Origin: Chara braunii
Lineage: Eukaryota; Streptophyta; Charophyceae; Charales; Characeae
Length of the DNA: 37,990 bases
Direction: 5' to 3'
Assembly: GCA_003427395.1 (NCBI GenBank)
Contig: BFEA01000010.1
Coordinates: forward strand, 6,339,546-6,377,535
This document shows positions 20,688-31,811 of this stretch, piece by piece (positions within the stretch are counted from its first letter, which is position 1; every line of letters starts with the position of its first letter). Made by a program: the position numbers and the translations under genes. The notes under the pieces are model-generated. The model worked only from the letters and a program-made list of their open reading frames with translations. It was not told the origin of the DNA and ran no database searches.

Positions 20688-22174
20688 TCAGCGATAATCC
20701 TCAAAAGTTTGAAATCGACTTTGTCGCTGCCAATTGTAGTCAAGATGGATGGCAGCATCAACAAACCTCCACGTGTTCATATCCGTATGCAACTCCTCAG
20801 CCGCTTGCGCGATATCTTGCAACATGTGAGAGTTATCAAGATAGGAGAGATGCGCATGCACTTTTTGGGGACCAACGGATGCAAGAAACTTATAGACGGC
20901 AGTATCAAAAGTAGAAGCAGTGACTTCTAGCAAACCTCCTATACGGACATGCAGTTGTGCAGCTGGTGAGACAGGAGCGGGGACAACGCAAGGAGCACGA
21001 GATTGAGTAAACATAGCGGCAGGCGAAGCAAAAACAACTGTAGAACCAGTGCCGATGGGCGTTCCCACATTGGACGGCGAAGCATAATCTGCAAAACGTT
21101 TAAAATTCGCAGGAGACGGTGTCGGTAGTGACACTGGAGGAACAGTAGTCGAAGGAGGAGCGGAAGAAGCAACACCGACATGAATTCTTTTGATGAGACT
21201 TTGTATCCGAGCATATATGAAGAAGAGTTATGGAATAGTCTCATCCGTCGGACAATAGGCCAAATCAAATGTCATTCTTACAGCTCCTCATTGGAGAGCG
21301 CAATGTACTCATCGTGCAGAAAGGATTGGAACATCCAGCTGGACTCCACATCCGAAATATTCAACGGATTGGAGTGCATAGAGGATCCTCGTTCCAAGCA
21401 CATATTAGTGAGTTTAGTTCTCTGCCAATCAAGGAATTTTTTCGATATCCATTCATCCTTCACGACCGTCGCAGTCTTCACAAACATTTCGAAAAAGATC
21501 TCATTCAAAACCTTTCGCAAACCAACCTTCTTTGTATCATCAAATCACTGAGAGAGGTATGCGCAAGGATGAGGAACACGTGCAACTGGCGGTAGGGGAT
21601 TGCTATCATCGGGCACCTCAACAATTGTCGCATAATTTCGTGTTTGGGACGAGGCACGAGCAATTCCTTCACCTTCACCACGTTGGGACTTCAAACACGG
21701 ATCACGATCATCGCCGAAAAGCACATCAGTAGGGATCGTGCGAAGTGCTCTCAGAACCTGAGTTGCAGTTTCAGGAGTAACAACTTTGTCAATCACCTGA
21801 TGATCACAAAGGGTTGGCTCAAGGACGTCGGGCGAAGCCAAAAGATTTTTTTTCACACGTCGATCGGTCTTTCTTTTGAATGTAGATTCAATACGGTCAC
21901 CGGAACCATTAGTGGAGATCTCTTCTTTATCATCACCTAACACACATTTATCAGCGTCACCCGACCAATCCCCCTGACAACTATCCCCTTTCGCACGAGA
22001 GTCATGACCTCCCCCTTCCACAAACATATTTTCAGCATCCTCGAGCGTGTTCCCTTGAGGAGACACATGCTCATCTTCAAGTTCGGGACCAGCACCCCGG
22101 GCACGTGGTCCAGATTGAAGGTTGACAGATATTTCATCGTTTCGGCTTATTTTCGAGAGTTCCGAAGACTGCAC
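20688..22174 (-). pseudogene. Second Helitron ORF, unrecognised (about 490 codons)
   Basis: This frame begins just after the RepHel stop and runs to TAG at 20688. It is broken by TGA 21545, a frame change near 21272 and TAA 21228. The N-terminal 200 residues are hydrophilic and acidic (EDEHVSPQGNTLEDAENMF, then KRKTDRRVKKN). The middle has a helical, aromatic segment (FFEMFVKTATVVKDEWISKK, then FLDWQRTKLTNM). A Pro/Ser/Thr-rich linker follows, and the last 110 residues look folded (LHVRIGGLLEVTASTFDTAV; HAHLSYLDNSHMLQDIAQAA). I recognise no family; it is not RPA, OTU or endonuclease by any motif I can see. Its lesion density is similar to RepHel, so it has probably decayed with the element. 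It may be an accessory or captured gene. Confidence 0.65.
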
Positions 22175-22240
22175 CCGAGGAAAAGTATTCAGAGCGCTTA
22201 GAATCGATGGTCGAAAAAGATACAGACGACAAAAGAGAAA

Positions 22241-23846
22241 AAGTCATTCCAAAAGTTCGTGATAAACAATATTATTTGTGATGAAATTCTTGTCAGACAG
22301 CGCAACACGAACGTTGTTGGGATGACCGACGCGCGACAAAGCAACATACAATTGGCCATGCACAAAAATAGCTTTGCGAAACCAAACCCCCCCGACACGA
22401 GAGACAGTTTGTCCTTGCGACTTGTTTATGGTCACAGCGAACGCAAGACGGATGGGGAACTGCCTCCTATTCCATTTAAACCTCGTGGTTTCACCATCAC
22501 TTGTCAAATCGATTTTGGGGATCAGTGTCGTTTTACCGGTGCGCATTCTGGTCACTTCCAACAAATCATCATCAACAATCTTTTTAAGAATCAACCTTGT
22601 GCCATTACAAAGTCCTTATTTGGGCGACAAATTGCGCAACAACATCACAGGCGCACCAATTTTCAAGCGCAGTTTGTGAGGCGGAAGACCAGACTCATCG
22701 AGAAAATTTAAGAACTCGCGCTTGATGTCAAGTTCGTGATCATCAGAACCAGTAATCAACACTATACCTTTCACGCACCTCGCCAGGGAAATCGTTAAGA
22801 ACCATGTCATTAACACACCCCTCATCGTCATTAGTAGCGCAGAGAATCAATCGAGCGTAAAAATAGTCAGCATCCCCAACGTGTTCACAGACATCCTCAA
22901 ACGTCCAGAAAATCAAATCACGAATAGGTTTATCAGTACAAATCTCACGCGGCAGTTTGACCGTGGCAGGTTCGTTAGGAACAAAACGAATATGATCACC
23001 ATTTCCAATACACATCAAAAACACGCCATACATTCGTGCCATTGCATCATCCCCTAAGCTTAAGATCCGCATATTCTCAGTCAGGCAATGAAGCTCAAAA
23101 CGTTTCCACAAAGGAGACATTTTGATAGAGGCATCAATTTGCTGTGCTCGAGACCCATGTTTCACAATGGGCAAAACATGTGGAAAGTCCCCAGAAAGAA
23201 GCAAAACCTTTCCTCCAAACGGGAGGTTACTGTTATAGACATCTCGAAGCGTAATGTCAAGAGCTTTCAAGTGGAACTTGTTGCTCATTGGAGCTTCATC
23301 CCAAATAATCAAGTCGGCACGGCGGATAAGTTCTGCAAGATCACGTTGTTTTGGAATATTGAAGGAACGCGTGTTATCAAGTTTCAAAGATGCTCGACAT
23401 CAAGAGTGAAATGTTCGACCACCGGTCAAAAGAGTTGCCGTTCTCCTATTGGACGCCATAGCGAGTCCAATACCATTACACGACCTGATCCCCGCCAAAA
23501 TTGTTTCTATGCAAAAAGTCTTTCCTGTTCCCGTCGGCGCATCTACAAAAGCATAAAGCAGTTGTTTCTCTTCCACGGCCCGAATAACTGGTTGCACCAA
23601 CATTCGTTGGTGCCGCCGAAGATGTCAAAAATTATACTCAAATTTAGTTCGCATTTCAATCGGATCATACGACAATTCGTCATTTATAATCGAGGACACA
23701 GTCCTGTTCTCGTAATGCCTGTTTATGTTATCGGCAATCGTTTCTCCATCAGGGGTCGGATAATAAAGACCAAACAGGCGGATGTTTTTGCCAGACTCAT
23801 GCAAGATACGGTCAAGATCAAAGAGCACTAAACATTGCAAAATGAT
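22241..23846 (-). pseudogene. Helitron helicase domain (PIF1-like)
   Basis: This is the C-terminal half of RepHel. Walker A is DAPTGTGKTF (23517-23540), Walker B is LIIWDEAPMS, motif III is LLSGDFPHVLP, with His where Gln is common. Later motifs AVTINKSQGQT and LYVALSRVGHP are clear. The end NNIVYHELLE and its TGA (22241-22243) match the usual Helitron C-terminus, so this stop looks natural. Damage includes TGA 23625, TGA 23400, a frameshift near 22780 and TAA 22616. The helicase would unwind donor DNA during rolling-circle transposition. Confidence 0.9.
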
Positions 23847-23989
23847 CGGAGGCAGAATCTGAACGCTCGCACGATACTAAAAATCATCACACATTTTTTC
23901 CCAATATCCTTGAAAGAATTGAACAGGATCGTTTACCGACCCAAATAGCAGAAGCATAGCGAGTACTTTACGAACCTCTGCAGGCATAT

Positions 23990-25306
23990 AATAGAGTGCG
24001 GCCGTATCTATACATTAATTATATGCATCATCGGTTTGTAAAAGTCCTAATCGAAGACACACCGATCGAAACGAATCGTATTCGACTCCATCGACGGTAC
24101 AAATTTCCCCAAAAGAGCGTGCTCCACGAAAGTGTTCATGGTTTAGCAACACACGGAGATAGAAGCGTTCGCTTTCCATGACCCTGACATGATGCAATCG
24201 ATATATTTTTTCGAAAGGAGCAGCATGAAGAACACGCTTTCTTTTGTTTCACACCTTATGTTGATTATCCCATACATGAGTTTTAATAATTTCAGGATAC
24301 AAAGGAAGCTCGTGTTTAGGAACACGTTCGTTCAAAGAGTTGTGATCTATCCATGCCATCAATTTTGTCCTCGGAGGTCCGTGGAAAACAACATGATCTT
24401 CCGTGCCTAGTTCGAAGACCATTTTTTGCATGTTTTCGATATTCACGGGCAATCTTTCGACCGAGGGTCACTATTTCGCAAGGTCGAACTCAAACAGACG
24501 CCAGCATGCCTCACATGCACCAACAACACACATATCTTGATAGGATTTGACTTCATCGACAAGTGCATTATTATCTTGTTCGCAAACCATGGCACGATCA
24601 CCCCCTTTATACATGTACTTATACACATACTTGCACACCTTGATGTTAGCAAAACATTCGACATTGATGTTGCAGTTAAACCTCATCAGCAAGTACGGGT
24701 TATACAAGACCACTCGACGATTATCATAAACAACGCAATTTTGAACGACAGTAAAGCCACCGTCACTTGGTTTTCTTCTCCTGTACGAAGGGTAAGTTTG
24801 TTCATCTTTGAACGTTGTCGTGGACATGAATTCTTTTGGAAACCCTTTCGTGCACTTTCCGTTCTCGGTACACGAAGCATCGCTTTTCTCCTCACCGGAA
24901 ATACCGTGCAACATGAATTTGACAACTCTTTCTCTCAATTAGGCGGAATCTTCGCACACACCACGTTGTCAACAACATCTGCATCGCGGATTTTATCATC
25001 CGGATGCAAGATAACCAATATGTGTGCATGCGGCAGACCCCTTTTTTGGAACTCAACTATATACAACATTTCATCGACCCTCCCAAAGATCCGTTTTTTC
25101 TTAATCTCGTCAATGAGTTGGGTGAGATAACCTTTGAACACTCAGGCAAGAAGATCCGGCCTGTCGATTACGCATTAACCCGGCAACAACGCTTGTTGGA
25201 TTTCTGGTCAGTTTGTGTTACACGTCATAGTGATAAAAAGATCGGGTTTTCCAAACCGCCTCATGATTGCCATGCTGTCATGATATCTTTCGGTCATATA
25301 CCGCGG
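23990..25306 (-). pseudogene. Helitron Rep (HUH nuclease) domain and linker
   Basis: IVEFQKRGLPHAHILV holds the HUH metal-binding pair, with HAH at 25022-25030. KYVYKYMYKGGD (about 24606-24632) holds the two catalytic Tyr of the YY type, at 24627 and 24615. Both active-site motifs are intact. Upstream MTERYHDSMAIMRRFGKPDL and FITMTCN are the conserved entry to this domain. The linker to the helicase (KLMAWIDHNSLNERVPKHEL; ERFYLRVLLNH; RSFGEICTVDG) is typical. Breaks: three stops between 25150 and 25250, a frameshift near 24936 and paired stops near 24465. Rep would nick and rejoin the element ends. Confidence 0.9.
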
Positions 25307-25514
25307 TTACCCTGTGAAGGTGGAGGGCAGAACTATTTTAGTCCCAACACCATCACTGTGCTGATTTTGTTGCACAGTGTCTCGCAGGTCCTGATAATAT
25401 TCTGACCGTAAGTCGTTCTGATGGAATCTCACCCACTTTAAGCGAAACGATTCAACCTTAGCGTAAACCATGCAACAAAACTCGTGAAAAAGACGCGCCA
25501 CATAATGAAGGCAA

Positions 25515-25590
25515 GTTCTTTCATCATCGCGTTCGTGTAGGTGAAACGCATAGTTCTTTCATCATCGCGTTCGTGTAGTGGAAACGCATA
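25515..25590. repeat. 38-bp tandem duplication in RepHel
   Basis: Copies 25515-25552 and 25553-25590 differ only by a GGTG/GTGG change. 38 is not a multiple of three. The coding register above the duplication (frame of 25438-25632) and below it (frame of 25307-25501) differ by exactly the shift expected if one copy was gained. Confidence 0.9.
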
Positions 25591-26854
25591 GTACTCCTTC
25601 ACACTGAGCCCCGACGGCCATCCAGCTTCCAAAGCACGTCAGACAGACCAACTATCAATTCCTTCCGGAAAGAGTAAAACAAACCTCAAACAGTCGTGCG
25701 CTCGGAAACACTCCGGAACGACAACTGTTGGCCGCTCACCCGGAAGAGGGGCACGTAAACGAATCTCGAGCTCACGAGGAAGAAGGTCATCCGCCATGAG
25801 AACGCAGACCTCCTGTAGCCCCGACGGACGGTTATAACGCCTCACATGTTCCTCTGTGGCATGGCATCCGGATTTATGACCAACTTTCTTCCATTCAACG
25901 CTCTCGTCGGAAGGTCCGCAATGGTCATGAAGTCCCTCACGTAGTTGTTACAATGTTGTAGCAACTCGTGGAACCTTCTTAATAGATGTCTCATTTGCTG
26001 AAGTTCGGCATCAGACGTGTGTGCAGGTAAATTAAGGAAATTCACTCTTTGATCAATCGCATCATCCAAATGTTGAGGATCGTGCAAGTAAGGTTGTGCA
26101 AACTGAGGACGCCCCCGTTCCCCCCAGTCAATACACCGAAATGATGATAGATCGGACCCTGAGCCCGAAGTTGGCCCTGGAATCCTTGAACATCATCGCT
26201 CGGTTGTTTTAACCGCGAGGATGCGAGAGAGAAACTATTATTGATTATCATCGCATTTTTTCAAACGAATCGCTTGTCAGGACTCTGAGACGTCCAAATA
26301 AAAAGAATCTCATGCTCCGGCGACCCTTCTCGAGGTCATTCCCACAGAGGACAACGTCTCGTAACTTTCCTGCAACATATTTTTGTCCATTTTTTTTCAT
26401 GATTCCACAACTTAACACCACAATACTTGCACGGTTCTCGACCACCAATGCCGAATGACTCAACCGTGCTAGCACCCGCGACAATAGCCACTGTGTTCTC
26501 AACCGCTGCATACGGTGTTGCCACGGGTACAGACGGGAGTGCATTCATATCAGCAGGTGGATCATCATCCAAATCATTCATTTGCTCATCCTGATTATCT
26601 GGCTCACCATGTTCCCGATTGTTCATTGAATTTTGAACTATAATGGATGGATTGTGCGACTGCTTTGCTCTCCCTGACATACTTTGGGAGTGCCTCGGTC
26701 GAGAACAATGACGACTCGTTTTCTTTGAAGAAGAAGATGCACCCCGCGTCTGAACAAAGGTGGTTGCTCGAATCTCTCGAAGGATATTTATAGGGACCAA
26801 ACTTCGCCTCAGACCCCGCAAAAAAACTTTGTGAGTATCCATATCTTCTTTCCT

Positions 26855-26886
26855 CCTGCGATTCTTAATCGCTGCGATTCTTAATC
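26855..26886. repeat. 16-bp tandem duplication in RepHel
   Basis: CTGCGATTCTTAATCG occurs twice in direct tandem (26855-26870 and 26871-26886), identical. The frames on either side differ by the one-base shift that gaining 16 bp would cause, so this duplication is a frameshift mutation of the Helitron gene. Confidence 0.9.
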
Positions 26887-28110
26887 GCAGCTCTCAATGC
26901 ACGCATACGTCTAACATGACTGCTTGCCCGTCTTTCCAGCCTCTTCTTTCGAGGAAAAATTTCATACGATGTAGACCCCGGTTCATCACTATTCATCGTA
27001 TGGACTTGTTCTGTTGCACCGCCACCGCCCACTGTACTTTCAACAACTACCGCATATGCATCAAAGTCGGGGAATACAGCCTGACGTACGGACGACAACA
27101 ATCCAAGGTCCAAACGGCGCACGACTTTAGCGGCGCGCAGTGCCTGAAGGCGCAACATACGATCTCGTCTATTGCCACTCGAACGAATCGGTTTTAATAT
27201 TATCGATCTCCTTCGATGATTATGAAATCCAACAAACTTCATAACCATTGCGTTCGAGGAATTTGGCAAGGTTTCGAGAGAAGAGCATGCCTGTGCATGA
27301 ACAGTTGTGATGAAAGCATAAAGGTTAGGTTGCACACATCTTCGTCGCACATCTTCTGTGAATGTGGACGACGGTCCGTTCTCTACACATGGTGAGTGAA
27401 AAGAAGAATCATCAACTGGAAAGGTTGTTTCGATCGGAGGAACATAATTTGTACAGACTGCATCACGCGTACAATTTTCATAAAGTCGTTCATTTTGCAA
27501 GGTGCTAGACAGGTTTCATTCACAACGAATCTGACTCGTACGAACATGAACATTTTCTTGACTCCTACGGAAAAAAAATTGAGGACTTGCAATATCATCC
27601 AACAATGGAATCGGTTGTTGGAAAGATAAAGATCTATCACTACACTGTTTTTTCACAGAACAATCAAGGCCGCGATCAGGAGTTGTCATCGGTTGTTTGT
27701 CACTTCTGTGAGCAGTCACATTACCCACAGCACCTACCGGTTGTAGTAAAGACCTTCGAGTTCGATGACTCCGGGAAGGCAGTCGACCACGTTTGCGGTG
27801 TTCATCTTTTGATGACACCCGTGTTTCAATCGTAAAGGAACAACGAGTAATATTCGAACGTACACGCAATCCTAATCCATCATTGGACGAAAAAGAAGCA
27901 TTCTGTAACGAAGGAAAATGAACTTGAGCAGAACCAATGATAGGCAAGTTATCACAGTTTGGTATCGTCAGAGAAGACAACAAAGGAGCGATAACAGGTC
28001 TTTCACAACGGCGAAGGCGTTTTCGACGCTTCCACGAAACGTGCAAGGACCTGTCGACAGACGAAGAAGTGTTCAGAGCGAAAAATTAATGAATGTCGCG
28101 TGAATCAAAG

Positions 28111-28154
28111 GATATGCATATCCCCCGCCATTTGAACGGGCGTATATGCATATC
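28111..28154. repeat. Palindrome near the Helitron 5' end
   Basis: GATATGCATAT (28111-28121) and ATATGCATATC (28144-28154) are perfect inverted copies. Inside them CCCGCC and GGGCG can add an inner stem around TTTGAA. The ATCAAAGGATATG just outside is repeated near 28179. It lies between the RepHel start and the element's 5' terminus. Confidence 0.8.
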
Positions 28155-28222
28155 TTTTTAGATAGCTATAACGTAAAAATCAAAGGATATGAGAAATATG
28201 AAAGATATAAAAATCAGTAGGA

Positions 28223-30130
28223 TAAAATACATCTTAGAATGTTTGTACACAGATGTAATTATGGTAGTAAGAAAAAAAATATAATGTAAAGCATCTAAAA
28301 AAATATAAAAATATAGTCAAAGGATAAACGAAGTTGGCAAAACACAAAACGAAAAACGAACAGAAGAAAACGTTCAGTTCACGTTCTTTATTTTTATTTT
28401 TTTTATTAAAATATTTATGTCGAGGGAAATGAAGGTTAATTAACTGATGACAATTCGTATTTTTTCTCTTTTATTCGTGTGTTGTACTTTTTTTTTATGT
28501 ATTCGTTCAAAAAATAATAATTTCTTTTTCAGATGTTTTTTTTTTCCTATACGCCCCTTAATCTTTTCAGGGCCTCGTGGGATCGAGTCATACGTACCTC
28601 ATTTATCCACGTTTACCCTTTGTCATTCCTCGACAGGGCTCACTTTCCTGTTCATATAAGTTTGTGATTGGGAATAAAGTTTTTTTTGACTCCAATCACA
28701 TTCGAGAGAGGCGGCTCTTACTTGCGGCCAGCCTTGGGTATTCTACCTCAGTCACCGTTCACAAAAAAATCGAAGAAAGGTAAAAGTCTTCCCCAACATG
28801 CCCGAGTCCCAATCGCTAGGATGTAGTCTGTGACACCCGTCCTCCTCGCCTAGGCACGAGGCTTGGATCTCAGAAGTAGGCGTTGACTCCACCTCAACAA
28901 CATTGCACCACCCCCAGAAATGAGTCTATGTGGCATACCGCACCTCTCCCCAGCCCGCCTCGAAGGTCGTGGTTCCGGGAAGAGTCATTCCTAGCGATTG
29001 AGGTCCGTCAAACTGTTGATGACCTCACCATTCCTCTCCTCCCTTGTTTGGGCAACTTAGACGAAATAGAAGCAAAGGGGGTAAAGAACATGACTTTTTG
29101 GAACAGGCTTCCGTGAGAGGAGGTCATTCGGGATAGCCTTGGTGCCTTGGGAGAAAGGTTACATTTATTGTTAGTTTCATTATTTATTATCGGACGGGTT
29201 CCTTCTCCGATATTCCTTACATTACACAATGTGACCCAACCCTCCCAATACTATTTACTTTCCTTCATATAAGCACCTTAGTGTTTTCAGCGTTCAATGC
29301 AACATAATTATACGTACCTTGTTTGGAATAAGTATGCTTTGCTTTACTTGGACAATATGTAATCGGAGACGATTAATGTGTCTTGTTGTTGCTTTGTTTT
29401 TTTATTTTAACTATCGATGATTTTCTTTAACGATTGTTCATTAAATCGAAATTTCATAACATGCAACATTCGCATTGTTTTTTTTTTCAAGGGACGGAGG
29501 GAGGGGAGGGGGGAGGGAGTGAAAGATATTGTTTTTAAACTTGTTTTTTTTGTCACCTCTAAATTTCTTAAAGTATACTTACCTGTTTTTTTTTTTTTTT
29601 TTTTTAACCAATAAGTAAGAGAATATAAGAGCAGATACTGAAAACCATACAACACGAAGAAACAAAATTTCAAGAAAGTTAGCAAAAACTCAATTTCGAT
29701 TTTATAAAAACGACCGCATAGAATATGAAACTCCAAAGTGAAAAATGACCAATAGAACTTATGTTTTAATATACGAATAATAGTTTCTCATAATTTCAAT
29801 CCTGTTTGGGGAAGACAATGCCGAACGAAAAAAAAAAAAAAAACTTTCAAATCAAAACACAAATAAAAAAAAAGAGAAAAAAATAAAAAAAGAGAGAGAN
29901 AAAAAAAAAAAAAAAGTAGAACAGTATAAGAGCGAACACAGAGAACAAAACAATATTGAAAAAAAAAATAACAAAATGTAATTCTCTAAAGAATAACATA
30001 ATGTTTATAACAATGAACACATACAACATGAGATAACATATAAACAAATGACTAAAGCAACCTTTATTTTTATCCATCAACAATATTTTCATGCAAATGC
30101 AAAAATAGTTGTCAAAGAGGGAATGTTGAA
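28223..30130. other. AT-rich flank, no gene recognised
   Basis: AT-rich DNA with several poly(A)/poly(T) runs (28380-28410, 29590-29606, 29829-29842). A more GC-balanced segment lies at about 28560-29170. A 77-codon plus frame there (28883-29116) has no motif I recognise. A single N is at 29900. Confidence 0.45.
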
Positions 30131-30133
30131 AGA

Positions 30134-30350
30134 AATAGATGAGAGACAGAAAGAGAGAGACAGAAAGAGAGAGACAGAAAGAGAGAGACAGAAGGAAAAA
30201 AAAAGAGATAGATAGAGAGAGAGAAAGAGGGAGAGACAGAGAGAGAGAGAAAGACAGAGAGAGAGAGGGAGAGGGAGAAAAAGAGAGAGAGAGAAAGAAA
30301 GAGAAAGAGATAGACAGAGAAAGAGAAAGAGAAACAGAGACAGAGACCAA
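30134..30350 (+). repeat. Purine-only (GAGA/AGAC) microsatellite
   Basis: Almost pure purine sequence with GACAGAAAGAGA-type units. It produces Arg-Glu-Lys or Ser-Leu-Phe open frames depending on strand; these are compositional and not genes. Confidence 0.93.
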
Positions 30351-30605
30351 GAAAACTCAAATAAAAGTGTCAAAAGATATAGAATTTAAGCATTTTATCA
30401 TAAACCCATTCAAGTGTCATCATCATTAATGAAATGAACAAATGTGAAAGGACGCATTCATGCTCGTCATCCCACCTCACGTCCCCGTTCTCCCTCCCAC
30501 TCTAACTCCTCCCTCTCCTACTATTATCACTCGAACACCAGTTAATGCATATGCGGAAAAAAAAAAAACACACTATTCATCTACATCGTCCTCCCCACGG
30601 AGCTG

Positions 30606-30950
30606 ACTTCTCCTTTCTTCCCTTGCGAACTACTCGTCATCATCAACAACGACATCTCCATGGGGATAAAGGTTTGTCGTGTTGTCACACGTAGGTGTAA
30701 CAACCGTCAAATCATTTATCTTTCTATAGTCCTCCGTTGTTAAATAGCTTAGGCGGCCACACTTTGGATATCGACGCCGCAGAGCTTCAACCAGTGCAAG
30801 CACCACCTCATTCAATCTGGTCTCATGCTTTTTATTTATGTTCGCGAGAGCATTCAATTCATTTTTTACATGACCCATCTCCTTCATAACCCGCACCGGC
30901 GAATGAGCAACAATGATATTTGCTAACAAGAGCTTTGGATAGGCGCAGAC
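30606..30950 (-). pseudogene. Short unrecognised coding remnant
   Basis: A minus-strand frame reads NIIVAHSPVRVMKEMGHVKN, NKKHETRLNEVVLALVEALR and RRYPKCGRLSYLTTEDYRKI, then passes a stop at 30630 into a Glu/Asp-rich tail. Composition and helical pattern look protein-like. The upstream side is cut by the interspersed repeat that starts near 30930. I do not recognise a family. It could be the end of a transposon or host gene. Confidence 0.35.
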
Positions 30951-31110
30951 GTGGACCCAATACATAGCCTGTTGTATGTGTGTATGTGTGTTTGTCCGTC
31001 TGCCTGTTTTGAAAGCCCAGCTGTAGACTTGTGGGTCTGGGCCTGCGCCCTTTTGAGTGGGGTATGGGCCCCGACCTGATTTTTTTTTTTTTTTCTTAGC
31101 ACGGTAAGCA
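30930..31110 (-). repeat. Interspersed repeat with internal poly(A), copy A
   Basis: On the minus strand it runs TTTTTGCTTACCGTGCTA, poly(A), CAGGTC..GGGCCCATACCCCACTCAAA, then CAGGCAGACGGACA and CTATGTATTGGGTCCACGTC, ending CCTATCC. The copy at about 34015-34215 matches it over the whole length. Partial copies lie at 32885 and 34225. Confidence 0.85.
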
Positions 31111-31178
31111 AAAAGTCTCTCTCTCTGTCTGTCTCTCTATCTCTCTCTCTCTCTCTCTCAGAAGAGTCTGTCTGTCTG

Positions 31179-31223
<45 letters not shown>

Positions 31224-31275
31224 GACACACACATACACACGCACACACGCACACACGCACACACGCACACACAGG
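31111..31275 (+). repeat. (CT)n and (CA)n microsatellites
   Basis: A (TC) run of about 50 bp with TGTC interruptions is followed by an (AC) run of about 90 bp with CGC interruptions, to 31273. This is simple-sequence DNA. Confidence 0.95.
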
Positions 31276-31727
31276 TTCGCCGAAAATCAGCGGCTAGGGC
31301 ATATTCAGGCTTGGCATTGATAGCTGAGGCAAGTACCTGTGGTTTAAAAGCCCAGGTCGTGAATACACCCAGATTGGGCGTGCATTATCGGTGTACGGTG
31401 CATGAGCGGGCCTAAGCTGCTTGCCGGGTTTGGGTGTAGGACAGGGTAACGTGCTTATTGGTTTTTTTTTTTTTTTTTTTTTTTTTTTATTTGGAAGTTG
31501 AAGGTTCGACGGAGTCGGCACGATGGAGCCTTTTCTTGCATCGACGTATACACCCACGTCTAATTCAAAATCGAGGCCTCGACAGTTGTTGGACGAAGTT
31601 GACACAACGGAGCCTTTTTTTTCTTGCTCAATTGATCAATTAATCCGTTGATTGATCAATCAATGAATCAATGAATCAATAATTTTTTCTTTCTCTGAGC
31701 CTGTTTTTTTTTTTTTTTTTTTCTCTT

Positions 31728-31765
<38 letters not shown>

Positions 31766-31800
31766 CGATCAATCAATCAATTTGATCGATTAATTGGTTG
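31276..31800. repeat. Poly(T), (TC)n and ATCAAT microsatellites; no gene
   Basis: A 28-T run (about 31461-31488) and another near 31705-31722, a (CT) run (about 31733-31762), and GATTGATC/AATCAATC blocks on both sides. The stretch between 31276 and 31455 shows no gene. Confidence 0.8.
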
Positions 31801-31811
31801 ATTGCTTTTTC

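Larger units (their letters stand above)
25307..28046 (-). pseudogene. Helitron RepHel N-terminal region (zinc finger and Helitron-like N domain)
   Basis: The likely protein start is near 28046. A long basic N-terminus of about 390 codons has a TGA at 27516. A CX2C zinc motif (CKYCGVKLWNHEKKW, then CC, near 26431-26371) is typical of Helitron Rep proteins. The N domain follows in several frames: INNSFSLASSRL, FQGQLRAQGPIYHHFGVL, LHDPQHLDDAIDQRVNFLN, HVRRYNRPSGLQEVCVLMAD, LRFVLLFPEGIDSW, VKEYYAFPLHERDDE and FHEFCCMVYAKVESFRLKW. Frame changes lie near 26860 (16-bp duplication), 26385, 26250, 26110, 25846 and 25550 (38-bp duplication). Stops include TGA 25639 and TAA 25307. Confidence 0.85.
20194..28222 (-). 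mobile_element. Helitron, autonomous type but decayed (8029 bp)
   Basis: The 5' end on the minus strand is at 28222, starting TCCTACT and preceded by host A (28223 complement). The 3' end is CTAG at 20197-20194, followed by host T, with a 7-bp GC hairpin 23 bases inside. TC at the 5' end, CTRR at the 3' end, insertion between A and T, a near-terminal hairpin and no inverted repeats or target duplication are Helitron hallmarks. Inside is a RepHel gene (zinc finger, N-terminal Helitron domain, HUH nuclease, PIF1-type helicase) and a second ORF downstream. All genes carry stops or frameshifts. Confidence 0.88.

Noticed and set aside
23088-23831. 247-codon plus-strand open frame
   Set aside because: It lies antisense to the helicase region, where conserved PIF1 motifs fix the coding strand as minus.
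28883-29116. 77-codon plus-strand frame ending in EIEAKGVKNMTFWNRLP
   Set aside because: It looks slightly protein-like but is short, isolated and without a recognisable family.
30089-30429. Arg/Glu-rich and Ser/Leu/Phe-rich open frames
   Set aside because: These are translations of a purine-only microsatellite.
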